A stretch of 64,000 bases of DNA, taken from the NCBI GenBank assembly GCA_018389105.1, contig JACATO010000649.1, forward strand, positions 778,501 through 842,500. Reading direction: 5' to 3'. The DNA comes from Nautilus pompilius. Lineage: Eukaryota > Mollusca > Cephalopoda > Nautilida > Nautilidae. The notes beneath the pieces are model-generated. The model ran no database searches. It worked only from the letters and a program-made list of their open reading frames with translations, and had not been told where the DNA came from. Positions 44,600-56,874 of the stretch are shown piece by piece. The stretch's first letter is position 1. Every line of letters begins with the position of its first letter. The position numbers were made by a program, and so were the translations under genes.

Positions 44600-47215
44600 G
44601 AGGCTCTCTACCTCAAGCAGGTGGTTCTTTCCTCTGTTGAAATCTGTCACGGAACATCAGCTGGTTCTGGAGCTGTGAAACCGTTCATCTTTCCTGTTCC
44701 ACAAACTGATGTGCAATCATGCTAATAAGTGCCGGTAGTGCCTGTTTCAATTCTTTGGGACCGAGTTTAACCAATTATGTGAAAAGCACCGATTATACAT
44801 TGCAGAATTAAAGAATCTATATCATCTGACAGCGGCCTTACTTAAATGTTAAGTATATCATAATGTACAAGAACTAACAGAAAAGAAAAGAAAAAAGCAC
44901 TTGTTTTCTCCATATCGCAATAATTACATTAGAGAACAACAGTGAAATCTTTGGGACCCACCATCTGCTCCCTTAAGCTGACTCGTTGGTATATTTCTCA
45001 GGTCAGATATTCCCGATCGTCTCACACAGTGGGGTGACTGACAGACGCCATCAGCATAGTGTAAAACTTTGTGTCGTTTACCGCATGACTTGCTTCAGCC
45101 ATTTGGTTTAGCACTTGGTGATTAGGTAAACACTGTGGACTAGTATGAAAGAATTAAATAAATACGCTCAGGTTTGCTGAAAAGCAGCGATTAGTGTGCA
45201 AACAAAATATAGAAAAAATTAGCAGAGATCGTGCCATCATGTGACAAACGGGCACCGGAGCTTGGCCTTATAACGACACACCGAAAAATAATGTAAATGG
45301 ATTAAAAAAAAAAAAAAAAATTATACAGGCGATATTATCCACAATAATCCTTTACTGATCATCAATTACTCCGCATTGCTGATGATGCTGCTGCAATATA
45401 CTGCATTTATTACCTGGGATATTTTCCGGCAAATGAGGTAATGAGAAAAGTACGAAACCAGTCTCTTATTCAGTTTTATTTAACGTTTCACCGTGCTTGT
45501 TAGGGACAAATTATTCCGCGTTCAGCACCCACTCACCTATCACGTGTTGTATAAGTGAAGGAAAGAGTTTCCAGAGTGCAGAAATTTGCTAAAGAACAGC
45601 GAACAGCCATCCAAGAACTTACCTGCCCGGTGATGCAACTCATTCGCTGCAGACCAACCAAACCGTTTACAGGGGATAAATATAAAGGTAAATAACTTTG
45701 GTAAATAAGTGCAGGCTGATTGCAGCCGCAGTGAATAAATGGGAATACGGCGTTGACCGGCACTGCCTATAATCACCGTTAAGATGAATTCTTGTGACCA
45801 GTCTGGCGCTAATTACATGGCTCGAAAGAAATACAAATGAACTGGCTGATGTGACACCCTCGAATAATGGCAATGATTTAAAGAACTCTTTCGAAGACGT
45901 TTCTTTGTCCCTTTCAAGGGCCAAAATTTGAGCGGTCATTCCAAACATTCCGCCAGGTGCTTTGGTGTACAAATCCCACAAGACGTTTCTCATTAAAAGA
46001 GAACATGGTGAAAAACTTCTTCACGGAATACCTTTTAATACTGGCGGAGGCATTCGGGTGAAACCCCGTTCATGGTCAGGCTTCATTTGAATGACTCTAG
46101 TAAAAACAGAGAGAGAGAGAGAGAGAGTCAAGGGGGGGCCCCCATTCTGATACCAACCGTGACACCACCACCACGAGTGATTTCATGGCTAAACATTCAG
46201 AAAGCCGCCTGCAAATGATCAGAACCCAATCACTGAGTTTTTTTGCAGCAATGAATGAATGCACTGTGGGAAGATTTCCGAACTATCAGCAGACCTACTG
46301 CACTTTGTTGCATGTTAGTGTTTCCTTTAGCTAATCCTGTTCAAACCAATAATATCGTGTGCTGTGAAAAAAAAGGATGCTTCAGGCAGAGTCACCAGAT
46401 GGTGGTGCTCTGAAAACTTTGTTCTAACATTGACGACCAGAACCCCCCATTGGTGGATATTTATGTTAAGTCATGAAGCATCTTAAAACGTTAACTCTAT
46501 TAAATGCTAACGAGTAAAGGGTGGGTTCAGTAAGCAGGCTGCCACCATGTGGTACTCTGGGAAATTTCCTAGTGGATGGCTAGTCCACAGAGAACACAGC
46601 CTGGCACTCACAAGCATACATGAGAGACAGCTATTACAGCATGACAGGACCACTAATATATATGTATGTATATATATAAACAGTTTCTTGCCATAAATAA
46701 ATAGACAATTACTTAGGGGTTTTCTCAGGGTCAGCAAAGACACACCACATACCATTAATGGACATGTAAAAACAATGGCATGCAACCAATCCCGCTTTTC
46801 TCCTTAGCGTCCCGAGTATCTTGGCAATGCAGAGTTACTTGAAATAAACATTATCTAAAATTTAGACACACAATAAAGTTACAAATATCTTTTTCTTATC
46901 AAAATACATTCCTATTTTTAATCGTGGCTGTACGAACACATTTATTTATAGCCGTCTATTTCTCAGAGCTGCAAAAAATATACAATTTATTTCTTTTGGA
47001 AATATACAGCAAGAAACCCTGGAATGAGGGAGTGAGAGAGAGAGAGTGTGTGTGTGTTTGTGTGTGTGTGCACATGTGCAAGAATATATAGTGATGGGAA
47101 CACGTATAGAATGTAGTGGTACTGCTGCTTGTTAGAGAGAGATAATAACCAATTTTATATCACAACAAGAGAACATTCTAATTGCAGTACCAGTTAAGCC
47201 ATTCATTACACACAG
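44600..47215. other. No gene recognised; possible micro-exon at 45623-45646
   Basis: Frames at 45533-45993 and 46507-46785 (minus) show no domains. An A-run lies at 45303-45319, a GA run at 46109-46127 and a TA run near 46661-46678. Confidence 0.45.
45623..45646 (-). other. Possible 24-nt micro-exon with strong splice signals
   Basis: On the minus strand GGTTTGGTTGGTCTGCAG is followed by 24 nt and then CAG|GTAAGT, a textbook donor. In one frame the 24 nt encode RMSCITGQ. Both splice signals are strong, but without neighbouring exons or transcripts the coding role is unproven. Confidence 0.25.
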
Positions 47216-47431
47216 TTATGACACTGCTTTGGGTGTGGGATAATGTTCATCCATAGTGTATTTTGCACATCTAAAAATTTGATAATCCCGCTTTAAAACA
47301 ATCTTTCTTAATGCACATTCCTCCCAGTCAGTAAGCATCTTTTCCAGTGCAAAATTATGAAAGGGTACAGGGCAAGTCCCCATCCACAGTGACCTACTCT
47401 GGCCTGCATCTGCAAGCCTTATTAGAGATCT
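47216..47431 (-). pseudogene. Start-less 71-codon open frame with possible Tc1-like helix-turn-helix
   Basis: The minus strand is open for 71 codons without an early ATG. The central part MLTDWEECALRKIVLKRD resembles the linker between the two N-terminal DNA-binding helix pairs of Tc1-like transposases (LTDWE-RALR-IVLKN). The rest (CAKYTMDEHYPTPKAVS, then stop) does not continue the match, and no catalytic motifs follow. It may be a transposase scrap or an exon of an unknown gene. Confidence 0.3.
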
Positions 47432-47439
47432 TCATTCTT

Positions 47440-49585
47440 TAGGTGTAAAAAGGAAACTCACAAGTCTGGCTGGCTGGGAGCCGGCCTCAGAATATTATCA
47501 TCTATCAAGTGGTGATTGGGTGACATGACAAAGACTGGCTAAGCGTTTCAAGACACTGTGAAATGCGTTTTCCTTACTGAATTCATGCCCAGCAAATGCA
47601 TGGCATATATATACACACTACCACTCAGAAGTTTGAAGGAAGAGAAAGAGCATACTTACAAGGAAAACAAGAGTTCACATTTCTACTTTTGGTGATTAAT
47701 ATGGAGTAAGCAAGCAAATTGTATACATAACAATTGCAAAATGCAGATTCAGAAAAGTAACCGGCTTTTCTCTTTAAGTAATCTGCATATTAAGATTATG
47801 AGCAGCAGACCTGGCCAACGAAGGGCAGACAACTGATGTTGAATATTTGGAGAATGATTAAAAAGAGTTAATTGGCTTGATATGTCCAACAAAATGGTCA
47901 ACTGCACAGTGTAGAGGGGGGCACTCACAGAGGTAAATTGTGACTGATGGTAAACAGTACAAAGACAGTCAAGAGCGGATTACTATTATATTATATTAAA
48001 GTATCAAACTAGCAGAGTAGATAACATATATCCTCAAACGCCACAGCCCAGCTGCATGGCAACAAAGGAAAAAAAACTGTTTATTTGTACCACAAAAAAA
48101 AGAGCCCATAATAGGGTCTACAGATAAAAGCTGAAACATTCCAGGAAACAAAAGTACATGTAAAACTGGAAACTAATAAATGGAACTGAGTGCTGTAGTC
48201 AGGTGATTGGTTTAAAACACTGTGTTTGCGTGCATGCATGTTCACCTGCGGGTGGGTGAGTACCTGCTCAATCGGTATATCGTTTCTCTAGTAAGAAGTA
48301 GATGCTTCAAGTTCTGTGATCTGGGCCTATTTCATTGAATGAAGTTCAGACGAACCCAGTATCACAACAGAACATGTAAATAAGGTTGTGGTTTTGTATA
48401 AATTATAGGTTATGGTTTTGGCATAACATCACTTTGAAGATATGAAAAAGTAACTTAAACCTATAGTTAACCCTCATTCAAATGTTTGGGTTGGTCAAGG
48501 GTTAATGCTAAGCCATAATTCTATATCGGTGCACCCTTGATTCTTGAGTTACTCATGTAACTGTTGAGTTCTTGCCTTCCAAGCAATCAGCTGATGTGCT
48601 GTCAATTACAAAGTGAAATATCCTCATCAAAATTGGATGCAAGACTTCCTGAAACCAAAATCTGTGAGAGCGAGTGAAACAGAGAGGGGGACACACACAC
48701 ACACACCCCCTGCTCCTTCCCTTCATACAAGTGCATACACTTCTTCCTGTAACCACTGGTATTCATCTGTTCCAGTCTCAGATGGATGATGCATCCAGGC
48801 AGCTCATCTAAAAACGGGAAAATCTGTACTTTCTTCCATTTGGAACCCAAGACATAGCTAGCATTCATCTCACACACACTCTCTCTCTCTCTCTGGTATC
48901 TATCTGAGTGAAATAATCTTCTCACGTAGAAATGCATTTACAAAAAAAAAAACAAAAAACAGAACATTCCCTACCATACAAACAGATCTGACTGCGCTCA
49001 GAGTAATGACATATTGTGCCCTAAGCTTCATCAACCTCAGGTGGAATATTTTCCTCCTTACCATCCAAGTAAAAAAGAAAATCATGCATGGAAACGAAGA
49101 TTGATAACATAACAACCTTCTGAAAATTGATATTAAAAAGTTATTTGTCATAAAAGATAGCATATTGTTACTTACAATTATGCAAATATACACGCATGCC
49201 TATATTAGATACACACACAGTATACATACATTCACACAAACATATATATACATAGAAATACATGTATACACACACACAAACAGGAACTGTAAATATGCAC
49301 ACTCACAGGCATATATATAGATGGATATACCCACAAGTATGTACGTAAAGACATCAATCAGAAGGAATCTCATACTGATGGTTATAATAAAGGGCAATTT
49401 AATCTGACCCCATCAGCCCTCTATTTAAAATTTCTACTTAAAAAGATAACTTAACAGTTGAAACATCTGTGGAAACTTTGCTTGGAGAAGATGGCATTTA
49501 AAACACCTGAAAGAATATAAACACGCACCTCCTACCATTTACAACTATAACTTCGGCCTGTAAGTCTACTTCAGTTCACCTTTTG
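47440..49585. other. No gene recognised
   Basis: Contains TG, CA and TC microsatellites (for example 48691-48706 and 48874-48894) and a TA/CA-rich zone at 49205-49320. The 111-codon minus-strand frame 48602-48937 spans microsatellites and has no domain. Confidence 0.5.
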
Positions 49586-49589
49586 TTTA

Positions 49590-49880
49590 GTGAGGCTTTA
49601 CTTGGCATAACAGTGGCGGTGCTGGCTGCAACGCGTTCACGATGGAGACTGCCTGGTGAAGGAGCACAATGTCGGAGTTGCCCACTCGGGCCCCGGCAGT
49701 TCAAACTCTGGCAGGGGAAACACCTGCTGAAGCTCTTAATCTTTGGATGTGAGAGGGAAACCCATTGCCTGAAAATAAATCCCATGCCACCAGTTGAGAG
49801 ACAAAACCACTAGAAGCACGTTTGCGAAAACAAAGCCCTCGACCACAGCAGCCCAGTGGCACACGGTGCCAAGTTTAACC
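49590..49880 (+). repeat. Possible tRNA-derived SINE
   Basis: TGGCATAACAGTGG (49603-49616) is a good A-box match and AGTTCAAACTCTGG (49698-49711) a fair B-box match, though about 80 bp apart, longer than usual. The 76-codon frame over it has no recognised domain. Confidence 0.3.
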
Positions 49881-50249
49881 CTTCCATTCGTTCATTTCCA
49901 TGGGAGGAAAGAAAGGCAAAAACAACAACAAACCAAACTTGGCTTTGTAAGTTTATTTCCTCATTTTTCAACACAGCATCCTGATTACCGCGTTGTTGAT
50001 CTTGCCTTTAAACCAGAAGATCCTCTCGCCTCCTTTTCTCTCTTTTTTTTCTGCCAGTTTTATTTCGAAAGATGCAAATTACAAATCACATCTTCCCCCA
50101 CCCAGCTCATGTTCATCATTTTCCCATCTGTATCTGAAGCCAGAATCCCGCTGTTTCACTTCCCAGAAGCCATGACAGAGGCATTAGTCCTGAGATTTCA
50201 AAGAGGAAGCATGATGATTTCTTCATTTCCCCGCAGGAGCGCTAGCTAG
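49794..50249 (+). other. 151-codon open frame, unassigned
   Basis: Runs from MRDKTTRSTFAKTKPS to a stop at 50247-50249. It has no domain, and a run of phenylalanines in the middle comes from a T-rich tract. There is no splice or homology support. Its start overlaps the possible SINE. Probably not a gene, although it is one of the longest frames in the window. Confidence 0.2.
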
Positions 50250-53200
50250 CAGAGATGGGTACTTGAAAACCAGTAGGCAAAGTAAGATTAGGGGATTACT
50301 AACCATTTATATCATTAATTTTCCTGGGCTTATAGCCAGAGCCTCTCTAATAAAAACACATTTTTACAAACGTTAGCAATCCACGTAGACCCAAGTCCAT
50401 CCTTATCTGTGGCGTTTCCTTAACTTGAATTCGATTGTGTTGCACTGACAAGGCTCACGAAAAGCAAAGCTCAGAGGATTGTAAGAAAAACCCTCCCATG
50501 TATTTTGAAGAAATTGCATCGAGTTCATTCGGTACAAAATCCACCTAATTTCATCAAGGCACCCATCTCAGAACAAGTCAAGTGTTAATGGAAGCAGGTG
50601 CCACTGTTAAATAGAAAAATTCTCATCTCTCAATTTTGCTGCCATCTTGCCAAGGAACAAACTGACATTGTCCATGGATCAAATGTTGCAGTGGAGAAAA
50701 TTCCACAGCCATTCCTTCTCCCCACTTTTTTTTTAAAGCTGCCTCCTATTTACCTGATTTTGAACTTCATTATCCTGCTGGCCAGAGAGTCCAAATTTGC
50801 TAAGGCAAAAATAAGACAACAGCATTCAAAGGGGCCTTGAATGTCAACACAAAACTCTCAGCCAGCTCCAGATTATCAGATGTGCTCCATCCACAATTAA
50901 GATTCCCACCCAAACCTCTGATTCTTTCCTCTAATCCTGCCTTTTCTCATTTTGTTAGCTTTTATTTACAAGCTTTCAGTGATCACCGACCTTAATTCTT
51001 ACCAATAAAATTTAGCTACAAAGGAAGGATCTTTGAAAGCCAAGTTCAAAGGAAAACGCAGCCAAATGGTTTTACCATATAATTCTTCAATTTGAAGCAG
51101 ACAAAGCCATTCGCTTATTCAATACAACAAGGAGTACAGCCCAAAACTGACCCTGCCGGCTCTGTGATATCATAAAGGCAGCCTAGCAGAGTATATATGC
51201 AACTTTAGCAAGACTGCAAAAGTGCACAAATAGTAGGCTTACGGAAGTCTTTCCCAGTATCTGTCTTTTATCTCCATTCCTTACAGCAAAGCATCATCCT
51301 ATCGTTAAAAAAAAAAAAAACTTGATTATCTCCCTTATTTAAAAAGTTACTTCCCAAATGAAGCCTTAACATGATCACCCAAGTCCCTCATTTAAGGAGT
51401 TACCTTCAAAATGGGGCCTTAGCTTCACTCACGCTATTGGACTCCTCAAAGAAATCCTAAACCTCCCTTTATTCAAAAGAACGAAGAAAAAAAATTTTTT
51501 TTTTTAATTAAAGGAAATTTTATAATCTGTCCAAACTCCCCCTTTAGTCTTGATGGCAGTCTATCATAGAGAAAGTCCCCCCCCCACCTCCCACAAAAAA
51601 AAATAGAGAGAGAGAAACCAACTTCTGCCATTTTAAACATGTATGGGCAGTACTGCAGAACTCCTATTAAGGTCACTGCATGAATCATAGCTGGACACAA
51701 TGGCGTTTCATAGATGTGCATGGAATTTCTCGGTGCAAGATGAAATCAGTCAAACTCTTTGGTGTTTTGTGTCACCACTTTTTACTCGAAGAGCACCCCA
51801 CCCCCCCAAAAAAAACACAGGAAGCAGGGGGTCTTGTGCACTGGTAGGAAAGCATCTAATCGTTTCTGTCATTGAAGCCAAAATCCATGGGAAGCAGAAA
51901 TGTTCGTTTAAAAAGTGCTGGGCCCCTCTGTGCCATCTCAGAATCTACAAGTGCAGCAAGACGCTACCACAGATTATAATCAAAGCGCGCAAATAGCCCT
52001 GTCAGGTGGACAGCTCACCCTGAGCTGCTGCATGCAACAGAGAAGCAGCCACAAACGGCCTCAGGGTTTATGTAAGTAGATAAGTCATACCAAAGATAAT
52101 AAAAACAATAATTATATCAAACATTCAAAATAACAATGGCTCTGTCTCTTTTTTAAAGATAATGTGTCTATCCATGGAGATTAATTTTTAAAAAATAATT
52201 AACTTTTCTCTAAATATAAACGCAGGGCACAGAATGAAGATTCGCATCACTTCTTCCTTGCTTTCCCACCCTCTCTCTCTCTCTCTCTCTCATTAGCCGA
52301 CATGCAGGCAGAAGATTAAGATGACAGGTGTGTTTTTTTGTTGTTTTTTTAAGTAAAGCAGAACAATGGCACAACCTTGATCAGGCACAACAAACAAGTG
52401 AAATTAGCTGTATCACCATCCGTTTCCTGGATAATCATCACAAAATCACTAATTAGAAGGAAATCCTCGTCTTGGTTTTTACTGTTAATTGTTAGATCAT
52501 TCATGGCAATTAAAGTTATTAGGGATAAAATATATATATATATATACAGCAGCTCCAGACTCCAGAAAAGCAAATTACCTGGAAGTCTTGTTTTCTATAG
52601 AGCAAAGGAGTTAATAGAAAATTAGGAAGACATTTAATTTAATGAGAATGTGTTGATGATAAATAAACATTACATGCTTATAGTAAGATGTCACTATTAC
52701 CTAAGTGACGTGATATGGTAAATGAGAAACGTGGAGAATGCCCAGAAATATCGCAGTGTATGACAAAAGGAAAAAGAAAACTAATAATAAAGAGGTAATG
52801 CATAAGAAAGAAAAATTAATGCTGCATCCCGTTGCCAGGGATACTATACACACTGGCAGCCATAACTGTGAACTTATCAATAAAATATCTTACATTTCAT
52901 ACATAAATTATTTATCTCCAGTTACCTGAATATAAGCAGGACATGATTAGGTGGAGAATCCATCTGCATATGACAAAAACAAAACAAAGTATACACCTTT
53001 TCAAACTTTTTATCATATGACATTTTTTTTTTTTTCATTAAAATATCCAAATCCATCTTGGAATCTTCTACAAACCAACAGGTGTTTGAAGCAAGTTGGC
53101 AGAGAAAAGTTTAGACTTTCCAGTAGTTCTCAAGACTTCAGTTGCAGTGTTCAGTCCCTGCTGTGGAAAACTCTCTGCAGAACCCACCTGATTAGATGAA

Positions 53201-56200
53201 AGGGAGTAGAAGAATAACTGGGAGGGGAAAGACCAGGTAAGAAAAACAGGTTGGCACAGGCATGTGGGGAAACCGCCAAAGGTAACTAAGTTAACCAAAC
53301 CTTACTAAGCCTGTGCCACACATGTAAAACGTACACAAGATATATAAATAATTTATATTATAGGAGTAAATGAAAACAGTGGAGTTTTGAGTTTGTTCAC
53401 AAGCATTGGAACAGGTCTTTCAACTTGATAGAAGTTCCCATCCTCTTAACTCATTTTTATCCAAAGCAATTTTTAACCCTTCACATAACCAGCCATCAGC
53501 TTTACCCCTTCACATGACCACCAGACCCAGCTTAGAAGCACTAGTTAGTATTTGCAAGTTGAATGTGCTGTATATTTACTCGACATGCACATCGTGCGAG
53601 CTGGAGCAATATACAGACTCGTCGTTAGAAAGGGTTACATATTAATCAGGGTGGTACAGCCCCTATGGCTCAAACAGGTTTGGAGGATAGTGAAGTAGAA
53701 ATTCACCCCCAGGTGTTATAAAAAAAGTTAAGCAAATTAATGGTGGTATATTAGAAAAAATTGCTAAGTAGATTGGTGAATGCACGGAAACAGTCTGAGA
53801 CTAAGGAAATGTCTACAGATGTTTGTCCTGCTGGGATGACCAGACAGTTTAGAATCATGGACCACTGGAACCTGAAAGCCCAAAATAACCCACACTTAGT
53901 GTGTAAGACAAAAACCTTTAGATTTTCCTACCTGTTCCAAACTTTTAAAAGTTTAAATGTCTCAGTTACATCCCCCAAGTTAGTTCCAAGATGCAAGGAT
54001 AGGGATTTACATTTGCGCTAATTGCTGAGAATAATTAAGACCTTTCATTCCCTAAAACATTCTGGTGAGAACACCTTCAGCATCCTTAACACGGAGGGGG
54101 GGGTCACAGAGCCCCTACTGCAAAACTACTTTAAAATATACAGGTAAACAAAGAAAACATGCAAGTAGAATAACTTGGTGCATACTCTATTAAACAAAAT
54201 TTCTAGTTTTTACCTGCAGTGTTTTGCTTACATTTATCTTCTGGCGCGTTGTCATTACTATCATGCAGCGATGCCCTGCAGTATACACAGATTTTCAAAA
54301 ACATACGTAAACACCCCCGTGAGGCTCAAACAGTTAATTCCAGTCATAAAATAAGTGCATGATTGAAAACCATGAGAACAGGTGCAAGAGGAAGCGTCAT
54401 TCTGTAGATAACCATACCATAAACAGGGGGTTCACAAGAACTAACAGTCTATAAAGTGGTTGCATATAGTTAGGCTATTGTACATTGGTAAAAACCAGCT
54501 TAAAATCTCAAAGGAACTGTAATTTATGCCTGATGTGTCATTCTCCTGGAGGAAATTCTGCCTATCTATGTCAATGGCCATCTATCCGAAAAAAAGTCTA
54601 TATCTTTATGAAAGACTCTGCCCCAGCTGACATCACCCATGACATACAAATATGCAGTGTGTGTCAGGGCATCAGAATTCAGCCATGGCCATCCCAATAA
54701 GTGTGTGTGGGTCTAGCCTCGGATGATCCCTAACTACTGTGGTAAACCCCCCTATCATAACTCCCTAACACAGATTCTGTGGAAAGAATAGGCTATAACA
54801 TACTTTCAAGTGTTCATTACTCTTTCACAACCGAACCGTGGTCCCTGGAGACCCCAAATTTTGGATGTAGGTACCTCAGAATCTGGGCAAGGTTTTAAGC
54901 TATCACACGTTGTACTTTGAAGGCCATTTTCAGGCCACCAAAGGCCACATTTCAAAAGTCTTATATGTTACACTTAGTTCACTGCACTCATTCAGAATAG
55001 GTGACCTAACAGTCTCAAATTATAATAAAGGTACCTCAGGATCAAAAACAAAATCCAAGGGTACCAGAGCCTGACTTCATTCCCTTTGAATTCAAGAGAA
55101 TCCTGTTCCCCATGAAACTCAGCTTTGTTATGATCATAGATAAAGAAAAGGGCCAATCACTGAAAGTTGTTGGTCTCAATTTGGATAGTCTATGCTCTTC
55201 CATGGACACCTGTATGTTGGATACTCAAGAATTGGCCAAAACAAAAATCTGTTTTGATTTTCACCCCAAGGAAAACCAAAAACTGTCTATAAAGAGGCTC
55301 TTAAGGAACAAAGTTAAACATAAGCATACAGCTTATAGAATATTAAGAAATGTACCATTAGCATCAATTCAGTAATTGTGTTTTTAAACAAATAAGATTT
55401 CTGTTTTTCAAATTGATCAACGCTGGGTGGTACTCCAGCTAGTAGGCTATCATTCCCAGTCCAGGATTGCTGATCCCATCCACACAATATCAGCGCATTG
55501 CTGCCTTTGTTACAGAAAAGGACTACACCAAAAAGTACTGTCCCTGCTCATATTCTGCCGGTGCTGTGTTTGGTTCCAGAATAAGCAGGTGATTTTTCAA
55601 ACTTAGGTTCCTGCTTACTTATGTCAAATCAAGAGACTACTGCACAGTGCTGAACCAAGATGGAAAAATATTTTGAAAAGTTTTGATTTCCAGAAACTGT
55701 GGTGAACATTAGACTAGAAACCACTGTGCTGCATACAAACCAAAATGGCAACACTAATGGGAGAGTGGATATTCTCTATCAGCAGAAAGTCAAACATCTC
55801 CCAGGGATATACTAAGTGAATCAGTGATGCAGGAAAACTGTTTAAATATTTTTAGCTTTTTCTGAATACTTGTATTATTTTATTAACTTCATTTATTAAT
55901 TCAGTTTGTGCACATTTTATCAAGTTAATTCATCTTCCAGTGCAGAAATTCAATTTGCCAATATCATTTCAAATCAAATTCAAAAACTTTTACAATTACT
56001 GACTTCCTCACACTTATTTGGAATCTTTGGAAAATAGAAAATATATATATCAGCCAAAAGCCAATTAGCACGGTTAGTAACAATTTTTTTTGAATCCCCC
56101 GTTTCCATTCTCCAATTTCATATTCATAGAGTCAGATTTAGTCTATGGACCACTGAGATTAGATTCTACTATGAAAATTGGCACATAGAATAACTTTACT

Positions 56201-56440
56201 TACTTTCATTAGTGGTAACAGTGAAGGTAAACAGATGACTAAGAAATTCAGATTTATTACGATATAACCTTCTCAATAATTTTGAAACTAAGATAAGTTT
56301 TGTTTTTCTGTGTAGTTGTGGGTTTCTGTCTATATATATCAACAGATCCCATGATAAATTTGACTAGGAGATATAACAATGGGTGGGGTGGAGCATTAAA
56401 GAAACCCCTTTTAAAGATTTTCTGACATCTGCTCTGTAAA
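50250..56440. other. No gene recognised
   Basis: Frames such as 50598-50840, 51473-51996, 52377-52625, 53761-54021, 54485-54700 and 55112-55375 carry no recognisable domains. Simple repeats include a TC run at 52271-52290 and a TA run near 52530-52546. GGCACAGGC at 53253-53261 and GCCTGTGCC at 53309-53317 form a widely spaced inverted repeat. Confidence 0.5.
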
Positions 56441-56444
56441 TATG

Positions 56445-56870
56445 AGAGAGAGAGAGAATGACGTCAGTAGAGAGAGAGATGACATCAGTAGAGAGATAGA
56501 TGACGTCAGTAGAGAGAGAGAGGACATCAGTAGAGAGAGAGAGAGGACGTCAGTAGAGAGATAGATGACGTCAGTAGAGAGAGAGATGACATCAGTAGAG
56601 AGATAGATGACGTCAGTAGAGAGAGAGAGGACATCAGTAGAGAGAGAGAGAGGACGTCAGTAGAGAGATAGATGACGTCAGTAGAGAGAGAGATGACATC
56701 AGTAGAGAGAGGACGTCAGTAGAGAGATAGATGACGTCAGTAGAGAGAGAGATGACATCAGTAGAGAGAGGACGTCAGTAGAGAGATAGATGACGTCAGT
56801 AGAGAGAGAGATGACGTCAGTAGAGAGAGAGATGACATCAGCAGAGAGAGAGATGACGTCAGTAGAGAGT
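56445..56870 (+). repeat. GA-rich minisatellite array with TGACGTCA cores (array 3)
   Basis: Short units of GATGACGTCAGTAGAGAGAG or AGGACATCAGTAGAGAGA, about 20-25 bp. By eye 9 TGACGTCA, 5 TGACATCA and 6 GGACRTCA cores. TGACGTCA cores at 56501, 56566, 56608 and 56673 show a 107-bp higher-order period (two full steps), and those at 56673, 56732 and 56791 a 59-bp period. The array is bounded by ordinary sequence on both sides. It has no coding frame. Confidence 0.95.
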
Positions 56871-56874
56871 TACA

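Noticed and set aside
49794..50249. 151-codon open frame as a gene
   Set aside because: No domain, overlaps a possible SINE, and has phenylalanine runs from T-tracts.
53253..53317. Inverted repeat GGCACAGGC...GCCTGTGCC as a transposon end
   Set aside because: The arms are only 9 bp, not flanked by target duplications, and the interior is unremarkable.
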